A stretch of DNA of 64,000 nt from Gracilaria domingensis (lineage: Eukaryota; Rhodophyta; Florideophyceae; Gracilariales; Gracilariaceae). Below, piece after piece: positions 1 to 11,063 of this stretch (position 1 is the first letter of the stretch; the number at the start of each line of letters is the position of its first letter). The position numbers were made by a program, and so were the translations under genes. The DNA lies in assembly GCA_022539475.1 (NCBI GenBank), contig VCMS01000009.1:198043-262042 (forward strand), given 5' to 3'. The notes below the pieces were generated by a model. That model worked only from the letters and a program-made list of their open reading frames with translations, searched no databases and was not told the origin of the DNA.

Positions 1-76
1 GCGAAGTTATGAAAACTCCCATTAATTTTGGGCAATTTTTGGAGGGTTTTAAGGGAGCCATGATAGGTGAATTCAG

Positions 77-938
77 TGTAGGAAGTGTATAGTAAGTGGA
101 ATGGTTGGCCACGTGTGGAGGTTGGCCTGCAGATAGTCGTGCCACGCCTTCTGGGAATTTACTGACCTCCTGACAGTAGGTTGTCTACGTGTGGAACCCT
201 CCGGAGATGTGCACCGTAGACATAGTATTAATATATATGCTCGGGTGATCTCAACCTGGAGCACCCAAGTAAATGGATAACTGAGTCGACACTCAAGTCA
301 AATCCTTTTCAGGATCGGGCTATAGTAGCTTGCTGCCTACGTAGGTCTAAGACTTCATTAGGAGAGTAACCACGACTGGTATCGGCACTACTACCCCTTA
401 GGGTCCTTAGGAAGCATTTGTCTCGCCATCTTTGGATATTTGATTGTTTTAACAGCTGTGTCGGTTGTCTCTTTTTGTTGTTTCTTGTTTTATTCTTTAT
501 GTTGATTCTTGTTATTGCTACTCTGTTGAGTCTCGTTGTTTGCACTTGTTCACCTGGTTCAGGTATCGCTTCCGCCCCTGTATTGGGTTTAGTTTTGGCG
601 CCTTTGAGTGCGTCGCTCCGCTCTCGGACCTGCTCCCGTCGGTTGACACGGTCGGTAGCTCCGGTTCGGTGTTTTTTACCGTGAGCTTTCCCCCGTTCAC
701 ACGGTTCCTTTTTCTTTCCCTTTGTTCAGGTTCGGATCACACTCCATCTCTGGATCTGCACCGTTCTTTGCATCCCACCTCTGTAGGTATAGCCAGTCCT
801 CGTCTCCGGTCTTACACCCGGCTTGTCACTCGACTCGAGTATGAACAGAGGGTTCTATCGCTGAGTTCATCCCTCATAGGGAGTAAGACTCGGACATCCT
901 AGCGGAGATTTGCCTTTATCGCAGGGGTTTACTCTTCA
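77..938 (+). mobile_element. Probable old solo LTR, related to the LTRs at 5960, 9122 and 10095
   Basis: This 862-bp stretch starts TGTAGGAAG and ends in TTTACTCTTCA. It has the same layout as the clearer LTRs in this window: a T-rich stretch with TTGTTTTATTC, a CACCTGGTTCAGG block, then CTGTAGGTATA, GGTCTTACACCC and GAGTTCA blocks near the 3' end. The flanking 5-mers, ttcag and cttag, agree at three of five bases, as expected for a decayed target duplication. No internal retroelement sequence adjoins it. The open frames inside it are not genes. Its divergence suggests it is older than the other solo LTRs. The exact ends are inference. Confidence 0.5.
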
Positions 939-939
939 C

Positions 940-2812
940 TTAGACAGAATCCAAATACATGAATTTCAAGAATGGAGGCTGTCTCCCTTGCTCTATGCAC
1001 CTGTACTCATGACACACACGGCTGTGGACCACATGTGTGAAAGATCCAAATCTACTCAAAATAAAATCGGGACAAGAGCACAACCACCCAGCGCGATCTG
1101 TATCATATGTGTTGTTCAGAACTGCTGCGGAACATCGCTTCCACTCTTTCACGAGCTGTGTCCACCAGTAAGGCTTGGAATGCCCTGAGCATAAGAAATT
1201 GTAGTCACTTTCGAACTTTGACAAAAACTTAACGTCAATTATGAGAAGTAGAAAATCAACACGTTGAAGGTTGTAATGAGTTAGATACAGCCTCTTCAAT
1301 ACAGACCAATGGGCTTCTACCAGCATAATCGTCTTGGCAATAGATATATATTGTGTATTTCTTCTACCCCAAAACACGAATTTTTCTGCACCATACCACT
1401 GCTCGTACAAGTACTTCTTCAACTCTTTAACTGCTCCCCCGTCGCCAAGACAGTTGATGAATTCATCGGCTTCTAAAAGGCAATCATAATGTATTTTCGA
1501 TAAAGACTTAGTGCAAAACATGGATGCGCATGGTAATGCTTTGACACCATGGATACAAATTTCGCTTCTGACTCGTTTGTGTAGATGGTTGCGTATTCCT
1601 TGCGAATTTGGCCCCAATTTTTCTTTATCGCACTCTTAGTGTCCCATAGACAAAGAACTGGTGGAATATTAGCTCGGATGCAATTTCGTTAAGCTGTGCG
1701 TTATCTTTGGCACTGAAGCAGAAGATATGCCTGAATGGGGCCAGAGAACGATATAAGCTTACCCAAAATCCGGCCATAGCCACATTTCGATAACCCACAT
1801 TATCTCCAGGTGGCGGGGCTTCTAACATGAAGTATGCAATTGGAAACCCGGTTCCGAGAACCGACCTAATAACATAGAAAAGCTCAATTTTGGACGAGTT
1901 TTTCTTGTAGGTGGAATCTATAAGGCCTTCTATAACACTGTCTTCTTCGCAGATTTTCTGACCAAGAGGAGTCAAAACGCCTATACCATAAGGATCTGAT
2001 TGTTTGTAAATGAGCTTCAGTCGCTCGAATTCTTGAAGGTACATTTCCATTGAGAGTTTTGGGTTATTGAATCTTCGAATAATTTTCTCAATAATATTAC
2101 TCCATGTGTTATACACGGTCGAATACCTTATTGCATTGCAGTGATTTGATCGAAGATGTTAAGTAATTTGAGAAGGCGTCATTCCTTTTTCGATGCCGTC
2201 TTTCATTACCGATCTCATACTATCCGTTACCTTGGAATTTGTTAAATATCGCTCATGTGCACTCTCATGTTTGACGGGAACTTGTGCTTCGTTAGGTATT
2301 GCGCTCGAAGTCAACGATATTGTACCCCCACAGTTGTACTTCTTTTTTGAAACTCTCATTCGCTTTACTCCACGATTATCGTCGGCCCTTTCAAAATTTC
2401 GCTGAGAGCAGATATACACTGCAGACTTTCGCTTTTCTTTCTTTGTTTCATTGATATTATATGAATATCCTTCGATTTCCATCACTAGTCGCATCAACAA
2501 TAACTGCGCGTCATGTGGTTCATTTGTAAAGGGTAATATTGGTAGGAGTGCGTCTATTGGATAATTTAGAGCTTCAGTGGCTTGCAGGTTTATGCTATGC
2601 ATCATTAGCAAGAGATCAATTAATGCATCGTATTGTTCAGCAGTAATGCGCAAGTAAATAACCTTAGGCACGGCTACCAGTTTTACGTCCTTTCGGCAAC
2701 AATAACACCTTCTCGTCAGCACAAGAGTCGCGGATGTCAGAAAGGATTTCTTTGTGAACAATTGGCGGCACTGACTGCATTGCGCCAACGACAAGTTTCT
2801 AATATTTTTCAC
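940..2812 (-). pseudogene. Mutator-like (MULE) transposase relic with SWIM zinc-finger remnant
   Basis: Three consecutive minus-strand frames together resemble a MULE transposase. The N-terminal part (2812-2159) has a FAR1-like region with YICSQRNF, a CGGTISL block and VPVKHESAHERY, ending in GMTPSQIT. The middle part (2116-1625) has the first catalytic Asp in GLIDSTYKKNSS and the second in AKDNAQLNEIA. The C-terminal part (1617-940) has the third acidic residue in LVEAHWSVLKRLYL and a SWIM-like WLCSCPDFILSRF; the second Cys-x-His pair is degraded. One in-frame TAA near 2160 and one frameshift near 1620 break it, so it is not functional. Terminal repeats were not found. The family call rests on the motif order; I could not run a profile search. 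Confidence 0.7.
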
Positions 2813-5500
2813 CTGTACTGTCGCTTCACATGACAGACAGAATCAGAGAGAAGAGAATACATTAGGATCAAATGTGAAGTTTGGATATGATAGTAGCTGT
2901 TTCGTGGCGCGTCGTAGACAAGACGCATCTTCGCCAAATATTCAGCAGAGCATCATTAGACCTTTTTCCGCCGCCAGAAACTCGTCCTCGAAAATTTCAT
3001 GAAAGAGTATCTTTATATTCTCCATAATACAGCTTTGCTCGCAGCACTTCAGTTCCTCCACAAAACATGAAATGCCCTGCACAGCGTTCTGATTTGATCA
3101 AGGAGCACGTAGCTAAGAAAGCGTGGCAGGCGTTAGAGTAGCCATCAAACCAACGCAAAGGACAAGAAATAGGGCCTCGGTTGGTAATTGTTACAAGGCG
3201 ACACCAAATCAGAAATTAAACCGCAATGTTCGCCATATAAGAAATTTTTTCAATTTTGAGAACGCAACATGAAGGAATTTGGATGTGCTGGAACCTCACA
3301 TTACACTCGTTCAACCTTCCGCACAACATCCTTTTTCACACGGTGCATATTAAATTTTGAAGTTTTTCAATTTTATGAGTGTCATTGGAGAGTGCATTAT
3401 GGTTGTTCTCGTTGCACGTTATGCCATTTAGAGTGTCATGTACCACTATCCTTATCCTTCAATACTCCTTCCATATTCTTATTGCTTTTCCTTTTGATAC
3501 CCTAGAGTGGGCCGTATAGCGCAATTTATTCATCTATTTCAGTACCAAGCGCGCTCCAACTTTTGAAAACGCCTCCAATTAATATCCGCGCGTGCTCCAA
3601 AAATCACAAAAATTTCTTCTAGGGAGGATCATGATGTCATGCGTACTGTGGCAGTTTCCTGGCGTTGTTGGGTTGGGAAGCGAATGCGCACTGTTGCGCT
3701 TTCATGGCGTTTCCTGAAGCACATTAGGAGCTAAAAGCAGAGTCTGCAACAGAGGTGATACTGCGCATCAGAATTCGAAATCAGGCATAGCACTAAAGGG
3801 AGCAGAACCTTTTCGAGCATGTGTTGAACATATGCATTGCGGATCATGCACACTGTGTGGAGCCCGGAGCAATAAGAGAAATGATAAGGAAGACATGGAG
3901 GGGTGAGAGGAGAAACGGCGAGGGCAAAATGAGACGATACGGCGCGGAGGCGGCGAACAGAATACACGCGGCGGAGCGGCGAGAGGAAAAAGGGCGATGC
4001 GGACCGGGGAGCGACAATGTAACGGCGAGGCGGAGGCAGGATGACACTGGGTGGCTCGGTGGTGGTAACACGAAAGAAACCGGAGCGTCGGGACGTGAAG
4101 ATCGCAGAAACCGGTTCGAAATGGCCTAACAATAGGATCGGAAAGGAAAGGGACGGCAGGACGGGAAAGAGCAGCGGGCGGCGGGAGAGTATGATGAAAG
4201 AGAGCGAAGCGCCAAGACATGGCTGGACGGCAGAGGACGGCGCCAAAGCTTCGGGCGACCGGATGAGGAACTGTGTGGCACTCGGCGCGGCAGCGGCGTG
4301 GGGTTTGGAGGAAACGGTTTGTGTCGGAGAGGGGCAGCTTGGGGGCCGGTAGAGATCCCTAGAGAAGAGGGCGGCCGGACCCCACGGCCCGGCGGTGACA
4401 AGAGCAAGGGCGGCGGAGGTAGGATGGGCGCTAAAGTTTGCGCCATATGGCACCATCCAGCCTCTGACGTCTTCCGAACTGACAGTTGAGTGTGCAGGTG
4501 AGTAATGTACATGTGTCCATGACGAAATTTGTGTTTAATTTGATAACGCGGCGTGTCCATGTCTTTCCGTGCACTGCACGCGCTCTATCAACGCCTTATT
4601 ATGTCCGTCGAATAAGCTCTAGTATTTATAGTTATTTTCCTGTTCTTCAGGCGTGTGACTTGGTACACGAACATTAGGCGTCCTGCTGTTCTGTCAGCAA
4701 ATATGGAAGCCAACGGTGTCACAGGAAACCTTCTGAAGCTCTGGGCGTGGCACTTCTTGTGTCCCCCCTTTCCTATTCATAACTTCAGTTGTGCTCCAAA
4801 CCTCATATCTGACGACGAGAATCCAGTTTCGTAGAGTTGAAAATATGTGAAGCTTCCAGGTTGTAGTGGTCAATCAGTGTCTTAATTGACTTCATGTGCT
4901 TTACAAGAACCTCACCGTTTGTTGCACGAAAACGTTTGCAGGCTTTGAATTAAAGCGCTTGTCTGACAAGTTCATGCACAAGTTCACGTTCACGGTCTGT
5001 TGAAGCGCGTTCTATGAGTCTATTAGATTAAGAAAAAGAAAATCGAAGCAGAACACTAGGCTATCAAGTATAATATGTTACACTGTTGTTCTTTCCGCGT
5101 TCGTTTCCGTCTGACGTTTCCGGTTATCTGTAAACCGAAACCGACGACGCAGAAAGAGACGGATCCAGTCTTGAACTGCAACCGACATTGTTCATCACCA
5201 AATTGAACTGCTCTTGAAGTCATGGCCCATGACATATCTCCTGCTCCAGTGATCCGTGAGGAAAATATACGCTCCCAGAGCAACCGAAGTGCGGTTTTAG
5301 GGTCTCACGCTTAACGAAACAGATACGCAACGCCAAACTCTTTTCCCCAAGTTGTCCCTACCAAGCTTCACGAAGCATTAGAACTTTTACGGATTCACAA
5401 GTTTGATACATACACATGCAGACAAGCTCTTTAGCAGCTAGATATAATTGGAGGGCAAAATGCAAAACTCTCCACCAAGCGAGAAAGGCTCGGTGCCAAG
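2813..5500. other. No recognisable gene; contains a purine-rich tract
   Basis: No frame here gives a protein I recognise. From about 3840 to 4440 the plus strand is strongly G+A-rich. This opens several long frames at once on both strands, which is typical of skewed composition rather than coding. The rest is AT-richer with no clear repeat. Confidence 0.5.
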
Positions 5501-5809
5501 ATGTTCGAGCGAAAAGTTAGGCTGGCGACGGTAGCGAATATTACAGACGGATCGTATAACGAAAGTGAGCCGAAATGCCATTTTGTGCTCAATTTGGAAG
5601 CAACTTTTGTACGCATCATCAAATATCAAAACAATTTGGAAAAAGTAAAATGGGTAACGGTAGATAAGCCAGTATTTAAAGATGAGAAGATAGTCATTGG
5701 TGAGCCTAAAAGTAGTGAAAAAGATGATTCAACAAAAGATATTCGTCTAGCTTCGTTTGAGGCAAACGATACTGTATTCTGCTTCATATCTTGGGGAGTA
5801 CGAGGATGA
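5501..5809 (+). CDS. Hypothetical protein, 102 aa, unrecognised
   Basis: This short frame encodes a mildly acidic, lysine-rich 102-residue protein starting MFERKVRLATVANITDG. It has no signal peptide, membrane segment or motif I recognise. It lies just outside the left end of a foldback element and may be a fragment of an older gene or transposon, or spurious. Base composition is ordinary for its surroundings. Nothing in the sequence indicates a function. Confidence 0.2.
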   Translation: MFERKVRLATVANITDGSYNESEPKCHFVLNLEATFVRIIKYQNNLEKVKWVTVDKPVFKDEKIVIGEPKSSEKDDSTKDIRLASFEANDTVFCFISWGVRG

Positions 5810-6588
5810 CAACTGCCAAACAGAAGCTTATACGTTGTTCAACTAGAGAGGAGTAAGATGGGGAAACTGTATATAACTGGAGCGAAACCCAGAGAGGTGA
5901 ATTGATGTCCAATTGATGTCTCTCACATGACCGGCATTAGAATTACGAGATCTAAAGATTGTAGAGCACAAACCCAGCAATGGGATCGTCTCTCAAGGCG
6001 TTTGAGTCCTTGCCCTCTAGACGAGGTGAACTCAGTGGTGATCCCTCCGAACGCGGATAGTGCGGGTGTAAGACCTCCCGTGGTACGGGATATACCTACG
6101 GAGGTTGAGGGGTGAACGGGCCTGATCCAGGAATCGGGCGAAAAGTGACGGAATAGTCGATAGGAGAGGTACCTTAGAGCGGTGTAAGCCCTAGGTAGAA
6201 GGGGGAAAAAGAAGGGAAAAACAAAGAAGGAACCCTCGGCGGGGCGTGCGACAAGCGGCAACAAACCGGGCCACGGGAGACGGGGGTTGTGTATTAAGCC
6301 CACGCCGCAGTAACTCTATAAAGAGACTGAAAATTCACCTGACACAGGTAAGCAGTAATCTGCATGTAAAGACAAGTAAAACAATGGTCCGAAGACGGGA
6401 ATAAGCCCGAGGGCAACAGCTGTGTGGGTCAGTAGTGCCTGAATGATCCCGAGGGATGAAGCTAGTTCGTACCGTAGGCGGTGACCCTCCTGAGGGAGTT
6501 GTTCACTTCGCGCAGGCGAACGTAGTTCAGAGCCGAACTCGGTTACCCTTTACTGAAAGAAGAGGTGACCGGGAGGCCGCCCCTTATA

Positions 6589-6836
6589 CCCTAGCATAAC
6601 CCATTGTCATTGAATCATCATTCGGCGGTAAATGAAATTGATGCCTTTCAATAAAATGTAAGGGCACTTTCGAGGAAATTAAAATTCTCAAAAAATCACA
6701 CTCATGGAAATGTCAGTGAAACAAAAACTTACTTATTTTTCGATGATGTTGGTCATATTACCTTACTATACCAGTCATCTTGTCTGTAAGTGTACGGAAC
6801 CCTCTTTTAGTTTTCCCTTAAAGAGTTTTGCCTGGG
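6589..6836 (-). mobile_element. MITE family member, copy A (248 bp)
   Basis: This is one of five copies of a short non-autonomous DNA element in the window. In its own orientation it begins CCCAGGCAAAACTC and ends in TATGCTAGGG; the termini are inverted repeats of about 13 bp (CCCAGGCAAAAC against CCCTAGCAAAAC). A 3-bp target duplication ATA flanks it (6586-6588 and 6837-6839). The related LTR at 10095-11063 has the uninterrupted site (CAATATAAG), confirming the insertion limits. It carries no coding sequence. A 3-bp duplication is known for PIF/Harbinger, CACTA and some rarer superfamilies; I cannot choose between them. Confidence 0.9.
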
Positions 6837-6997
6837 ATATCGTAACCGATAAATTAGTTAAACTAAGTTAAATAATCTAATGTACACCTAAGCAGGCCCA
6901 TTCACGTGGTCACGTGACAACCCGTGGCAGCGGCCAGTAAAATATCCGAAAATCATTCCTAAACATGTGTGAACACACTCATTCCTACACACGCGTA

Positions 6998-7244
6998 CCC
7001 ATGCAAAACTCGTTGAGGGAAAACTAAAGGAGTTTTCAATAGACTTGCAACAAGGTGACTGGTGCAGTAAGGTAATATGACCAACGTCATTGAAAACTAA
7101 GTAAGTTTTTCTTTCAATGACATTTCCATGAGTGTGATTTTTTGAAAAAAATAAATTCCTCATAAGTGCCCTTACATTTTATTGAAAGGCTTCAATTTCA
7201 TTTACCGCCGAATGATTATTCAATGACAATCGATTTTGATAGGG
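6998..7244 (+). mobile_element. MITE family member, copy B (247 bp)
   Basis: It begins CCCATGCAAAACTC, ends in TTTTGATAGGG, and has the 3-bp target duplication GTA at 6995-6997 and 7245-7247. The related LTR at 10095-11063 has the empty site near 10267 (GCGTACACGCGACC on the matching strand) with a single GTA. Its body is like that of copies A, C, D and E, including GACATTTCCATGAGTGTG and CATTTACCGCCG. It lies in the same solo LTR as copy A, in the opposite orientation. Confidence 0.9.
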
Positions 7245-7992
7245 GTACACGCGACCAATACTCATCTATGCCACGTCATGGCCGACCCCTCAGGGTGCCA
7301 TACCTCAATACTGCCAAAAAGCACCCCATCCGTGGGCCAATACTCATACCTTCCGAGTACCCGGAATCATCCATACCAGGGTTTATGAAAACCATCCCAG
7401 TGCATCGGGCGAGCACGTTTTGCTCTACAAAGATGTCCATTTGATCTCCTTCAGATGTACATATGATGCACTTAAATGATATACATATGATGCATCAAAG
7501 ATAAACGACTGATAAGCACCCGATGCCCATGTGATGTACGAAGAGATGTCCAATCGATTTTGTGATATCCAAATGATGCGCATTAGATTTCGGGACATTT
7601 ATTGGACATATTGTAGTGCATCATTTGAGTATCTTTTGGAGAGGTTTTGTGGATCAAAGGAACATCTGAGGGAAATCAATGAGGGACATCTTAGGTGCTA
7701 CCTCAGCACATCATTTGGATATCTTGGATGCGTAGAGGGTGCCCGAATGATATCCCATAGATGTCCCAAAGTTTTATCCAATGGATATCGAACGCACATC
7801 ACTTTACTTCTCTTTCAAAATGTTGCGCTACAGGTTAATGATATTCAATTTGAGCCAGAGCCAATCAGAACATTATCAGGTGGTCTCAAATTTAGCGATA
7901 TCAACCCAATTGATGCTTCGAAGCGCCCATAAATGCAAGACGAGAGTTTTCCTGAAAATAAAGTTCGTCGAATTCAAAAGTGTGTACGGCAT

Positions 7993-8240
7993 CCCAGGCA
8001 AAACTCGTTAAGGGAAAACTAAAAGGGTTTTCAGTAGACTTCCAGACAAGATGACTGTTGAAGTAAGGTAATATGACCAACATCATTGAAAACTAAGTAC
8101 AGTTTTATTTCACTGACATTTCCATGAGTGTGATTTTTTGAAAAAATTAATTTCCTCGAAAGTGCCTTTACATTTTATTGAAAGGCTTCAATTTTATTTA
8201 CCGCCGCATGATGATTCAATGACAATGGGTTTTGCTAGGG
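7993..8240 (+). mobile_element. MITE family member, copy C (248 bp)
   Basis: It begins CCCAGGCAAAACTCG, ends in GGTTTTGCTAGGG, and has the 3-bp target duplication CAT at 7990-7992 and 8241-8243. It lies in the central, non-repeated part of the foldback element. Its termini are the least altered of the five copies and best define the family TIR. It is non-coding. Confidence 0.9.
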
Positions 8241-9121
8241 CATTTGTGAGGCTAAGTTCGAGACTCCAGGTCAAGGCGAGGCGGGTTGGTTCGTTTACTG
8301 TGCGGCGAGTAAGGCACGAATTATATAAGCGCATTGATTCTTAACACAACAAGCCATACTGGCACCGGTTTCTACAAGAGCTACCCATTTGGAAGCCAAA
8401 AGAGAATAAGATTTCGGCATTGGTGCCTATCCCGAAATTTCAATCTCTACTATTATTCATGAGTGAATTAGAAATAAAAAAGGAACAGAATTCGCTGAAA
8501 AAGTCTCTGTGAGAAAAAGTGATGCGCAATGGATGTCCATCGGATGAAAAATTGGGACATCTATGGAATATCAATTGGATATCTTCTGCGCATCCAGAAT
8601 ATCCGAATAATATGCCGTAGTACCCAGTTGGAGTCTCCAAATTGATGCCCCTTACATGTCCTTTGGAAGTACAAAAATTATTACGAAGATATTCATATGA
8701 TGCACGAAGATATGTCTCATGGATATCCGAAAATCCGCTGTGCATCAATTGGACATCACAAAATCCAATGGATATCTCTTCGTACATCATATGCGTATCA
8801 GGCGGTTATCATTTGGATATACTTCATGCATCATCTCAGTATAATTTAAGTATATCATCTGGACACATTAAGGAGATCAAATGGACATCTTCAGGTTACC
8901 TAATTCTATTATGGGTTACCTCGGAGATATCATCCGGACATCAATTCACATCTCTGGGAGTCTACGGGAGTTAAAGAGCTTCTGTCAGCTCTAGAGCCGT
9001 GAGAAAAGTTGATTTCCAAGAATTGGAGGTCGCCTAGAGGGATAAAATGGTATATGGGGCGCTACATGCCCGAGTGCGATGGAGTAGTGAGGCTATGAAC
9101 GCTATCAAGAGAGCACAGTAT

Positions 9122-9933
9122 TGTGGCGCAAAACCCAGCGAAGGGATTGGCACCCAAAGGCGGTTCAGACTTCCCTGTTATAGGGCTGCACAGCAGTAGA
9201 GTGCCCTCACGGGATAACACGGCTAGGCCAGGCGTAACTCCAGGTTCAACCCTTCCCGACAACGGAGAGAGCGAAAAACAAAGAAGACGCGTCCAGCGGT
9301 AGAGATCACCACACTGTCGGTAATGACGTCACAGCGGCGAGTAGAATGCTCTCACAAGAGTGGCGACGACACGCGGTATCGGTAAGGAGCCACGCGGGTG
9401 GTCATGTCAAGAACGGTAGGCACCGGTATGCAGCACAGCAATACCTGTGTAACAAGGGCAAAAACGAACAAACACACAAATAAAATAAACACGAAAGAGC
9501 GGTAGTGGTGTTAGAGATGCAGCGAGGCGGATAAAAGTCCTTCACAAGGTGCGAGCCCTCCGCAAGGAGTTTACTACACACCTAGGGTGGAAAGTTAGAG
9601 CCGAACACTCGGTTGTTCTGTTTACTTCCCCAACACTGGGTTGAGATCAACCGGCTAAGTAGTGTAGCCGGTTGTCCCACTGTAAGTGTGGTGCATTAGA
9701 TATTCTACAATAAATATCTAAATACCCCAAAGAATGGGTGCAAACCTTTCACACGTCTGTGACTCACCGTTTATGCCGTGCACATCATAACTATTATTTC
9801 TAATATGTAGTACACCCATGAATGGGTCAACCTCACCAGTCACTCATACCGTGTGTGTCCCCATCGCCCGGCATCGCCGCGTATACAATGAATCGAAATA
9901 GCGACGAAGTCCTCGCAAACGCGTTGCACTACA
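9122..9933 (-). mobile_element. Solo LTR, 812 bp
   Basis: On the minus strand it begins TGTAGTGCAA and ends in TTTTGCGCCACA, and is flanked by a perfect 5-bp target duplication AGTAT (9117-9121 and 9934-9938). The internal layout matches the other LTRs here: a TTATTTTATTTG stretch, a CACAGGTATTGC block and a GTTACGCCTGG block. The GTTACGCC area is close to that in the LTR at 54161-55048, so it may come from the same lineage as that Ty3 element. No retroelement interior remains. Confidence 0.85.
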
Positions 9934-10094
9934 AGTATCTCTAGGAGCAGATATAGCAGAGGTACCAAGGCCTAGGAACATTGAATCTGGCCCAAATATG
10001 GTGATAAATTGACCAAAATGAGGCCGTTTAGCTTGCGAAATCGGTTAGAACGTATAACTCGTGGCGATGAACATTTAATGTCTTCGTAGATGGC

Positions 10095-11063
10095 TGAAGA
10101 GCAAAAAGTGCTCGCCCGATACACGGGATGGTTTTCATAAACCCCTGGCAGGGATGATCTCGGGTACTCGGAAGGTATGAGTATTGGCCACGGATGGGAT
10201 ACTTTTTGGCAGTATTGAGGTTTGGCGCCCTGAGGGGTCGGCCATGACGTGGCGCAGAGGAGTATTGGTCGCGTGTACGCATGTGTAGGAATGGGTGTGT
10301 TTACACATGTTTTGTTATGATTGTCGGATATTTTACTGGCCCCTGCCGCGGGTTGTCACGTGCACCACGTGTATGGACCTGCTTAGGTGTGCACTAGATT
10401 ATTTAATTTAGTTTAACTAATTTATAGGTTACAATATAAGAGGTAACCTCCCGGTCACCTCCTCCTTCAGTAAAGGGTAACAGAGTTCGGCTCTGAACTA
10501 CGTTCGCCTGCGCGAGGTGCTCAACTCCCTCAGAAGAGTCACCGCGTACGGTACGAACTGGCTTCATCCCTCGGGATCATTCAGGCACTACTGACCCACA
10601 CAGCTGTTGCCCTCGGGCTTATTCCCGTCTTCGGACCATTGTTTTACTTGTCTTTACATGCAGATTACTGCTTACCTGTGTCAGGTGGTTTTTCCGTCTC
10701 TGTACAGAATTACTGCCGCGTGGGCTTAATACACAACCCCCGTCTCCCGTCACCGGGTCTGTTGCCGCTTGTCGCACGCCCCGCCGAGGGTTCCTCCTTT
10801 GTTTTTCCCTTCTTTTTCCCCCTTCTACCTAGGGCTTACACCGCTCTAAGGTACCTCTCCTATCGACCATTCCGTCACTTTTCGCCCGATTCCTGGATCA
10901 GGCCCATTCACCCCTCATCCTCCGTAGGTATATCCCGTACCACGGGAGGTCTTACACCCGCACTATCCGTGTTCGGAGGGCTCACCACTGAGTTCACCTC
11001 GTCTAGAAGGCAAGGACTCGAACGCCTTGAGAGACGATCCCATCGCTGGGGTTTTGCTCTACA
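10095..11063 (+). mobile_element. Solo LTR, 969 bp, same family as 5960-7429
   Basis: It begins TGAAGAGCAAAA and ends in TTTTGCTCTACA, with a perfect 5-bp target duplication ATGGC (10090-10094 and 11064-11068). It is collinear with the MITE-bearing LTR at 5960-7429 but lies in the opposite orientation and lacks both MITEs, so it serves as their empty-site reference. The long open frame at 10639-11115 lies in LTR sequence and is not a gene. Confidence 0.9.

Larger units (their letters stand above)
5960..7429 (-). mobile_element. Solo LTR (969 bp without inserts) carrying two MITEs
   Basis: On the minus strand this LTR begins TGTAGAGCAAAA and ends in GTGCTCTACA, nearly symmetrical ends. It is flanked by a perfect 5-bp target duplication, AAGAT (5955-5959 and 7430-7434). 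Removing the two MITEs and their 3-bp duplications leaves 969 bp, exactly the length of the same-family solo LTR at 10095-11063. The two differ by roughly one base in twenty in the regions compared by eye. No internal retroelement sequence is present, so this is the product of LTR-LTR recombination. It sits inside the left arm of the foldback element, so it is younger than that element and older than its MITEs. Confidence 0.88.
5820..8978. mobile_element. Foldback (long terminal inverted repeat) element interrupted by a solo LTR and a MITE
   Basis: The right arm (about 8515-8975), reverse-complemented, matches the left arm. The left arm is in two pieces, about 5880-5959 and 7430-7815, separated by the LTR insertion at 5960-7429. 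The match includes GTGAATTGATGTCC near the outer end, GATGTCCATTTGATCTCC, and TGATGTACGAAGAGAT further in. Each arm is about 450 bp and built of degenerate GATGTCC, GGATATC and CATATGATGCA words. Arm-encoded frames (7531-7932 plus and 8440-8790 minus) look alike because the arms are alike. Without insertions the element would be about 1.4 kb. No transposase is visible, so it is probably non-autonomous. The outer ends are uncertain by about 50 bp and no target duplication was identified. Confidence 0.6.

Noticed and set aside
465-902. 145-codon plus frame
   Set aside because: It lies in the probable old solo LTR at 77-938 and shows no protein motif.
3731-4560. Several long overlapping frames, the longest 241 codons on the minus strand
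   Set aside because: They arise from the purine-rich composition; they are low-complexity and open in several phases at once.
7531-8790. Two similar frames (plus 7531-7932, minus 8440-8790) that look like homologous proteins
   Set aside because: They are the two inverted arms of the foldback element; the similarity is DNA-level repeat, not a gene family.
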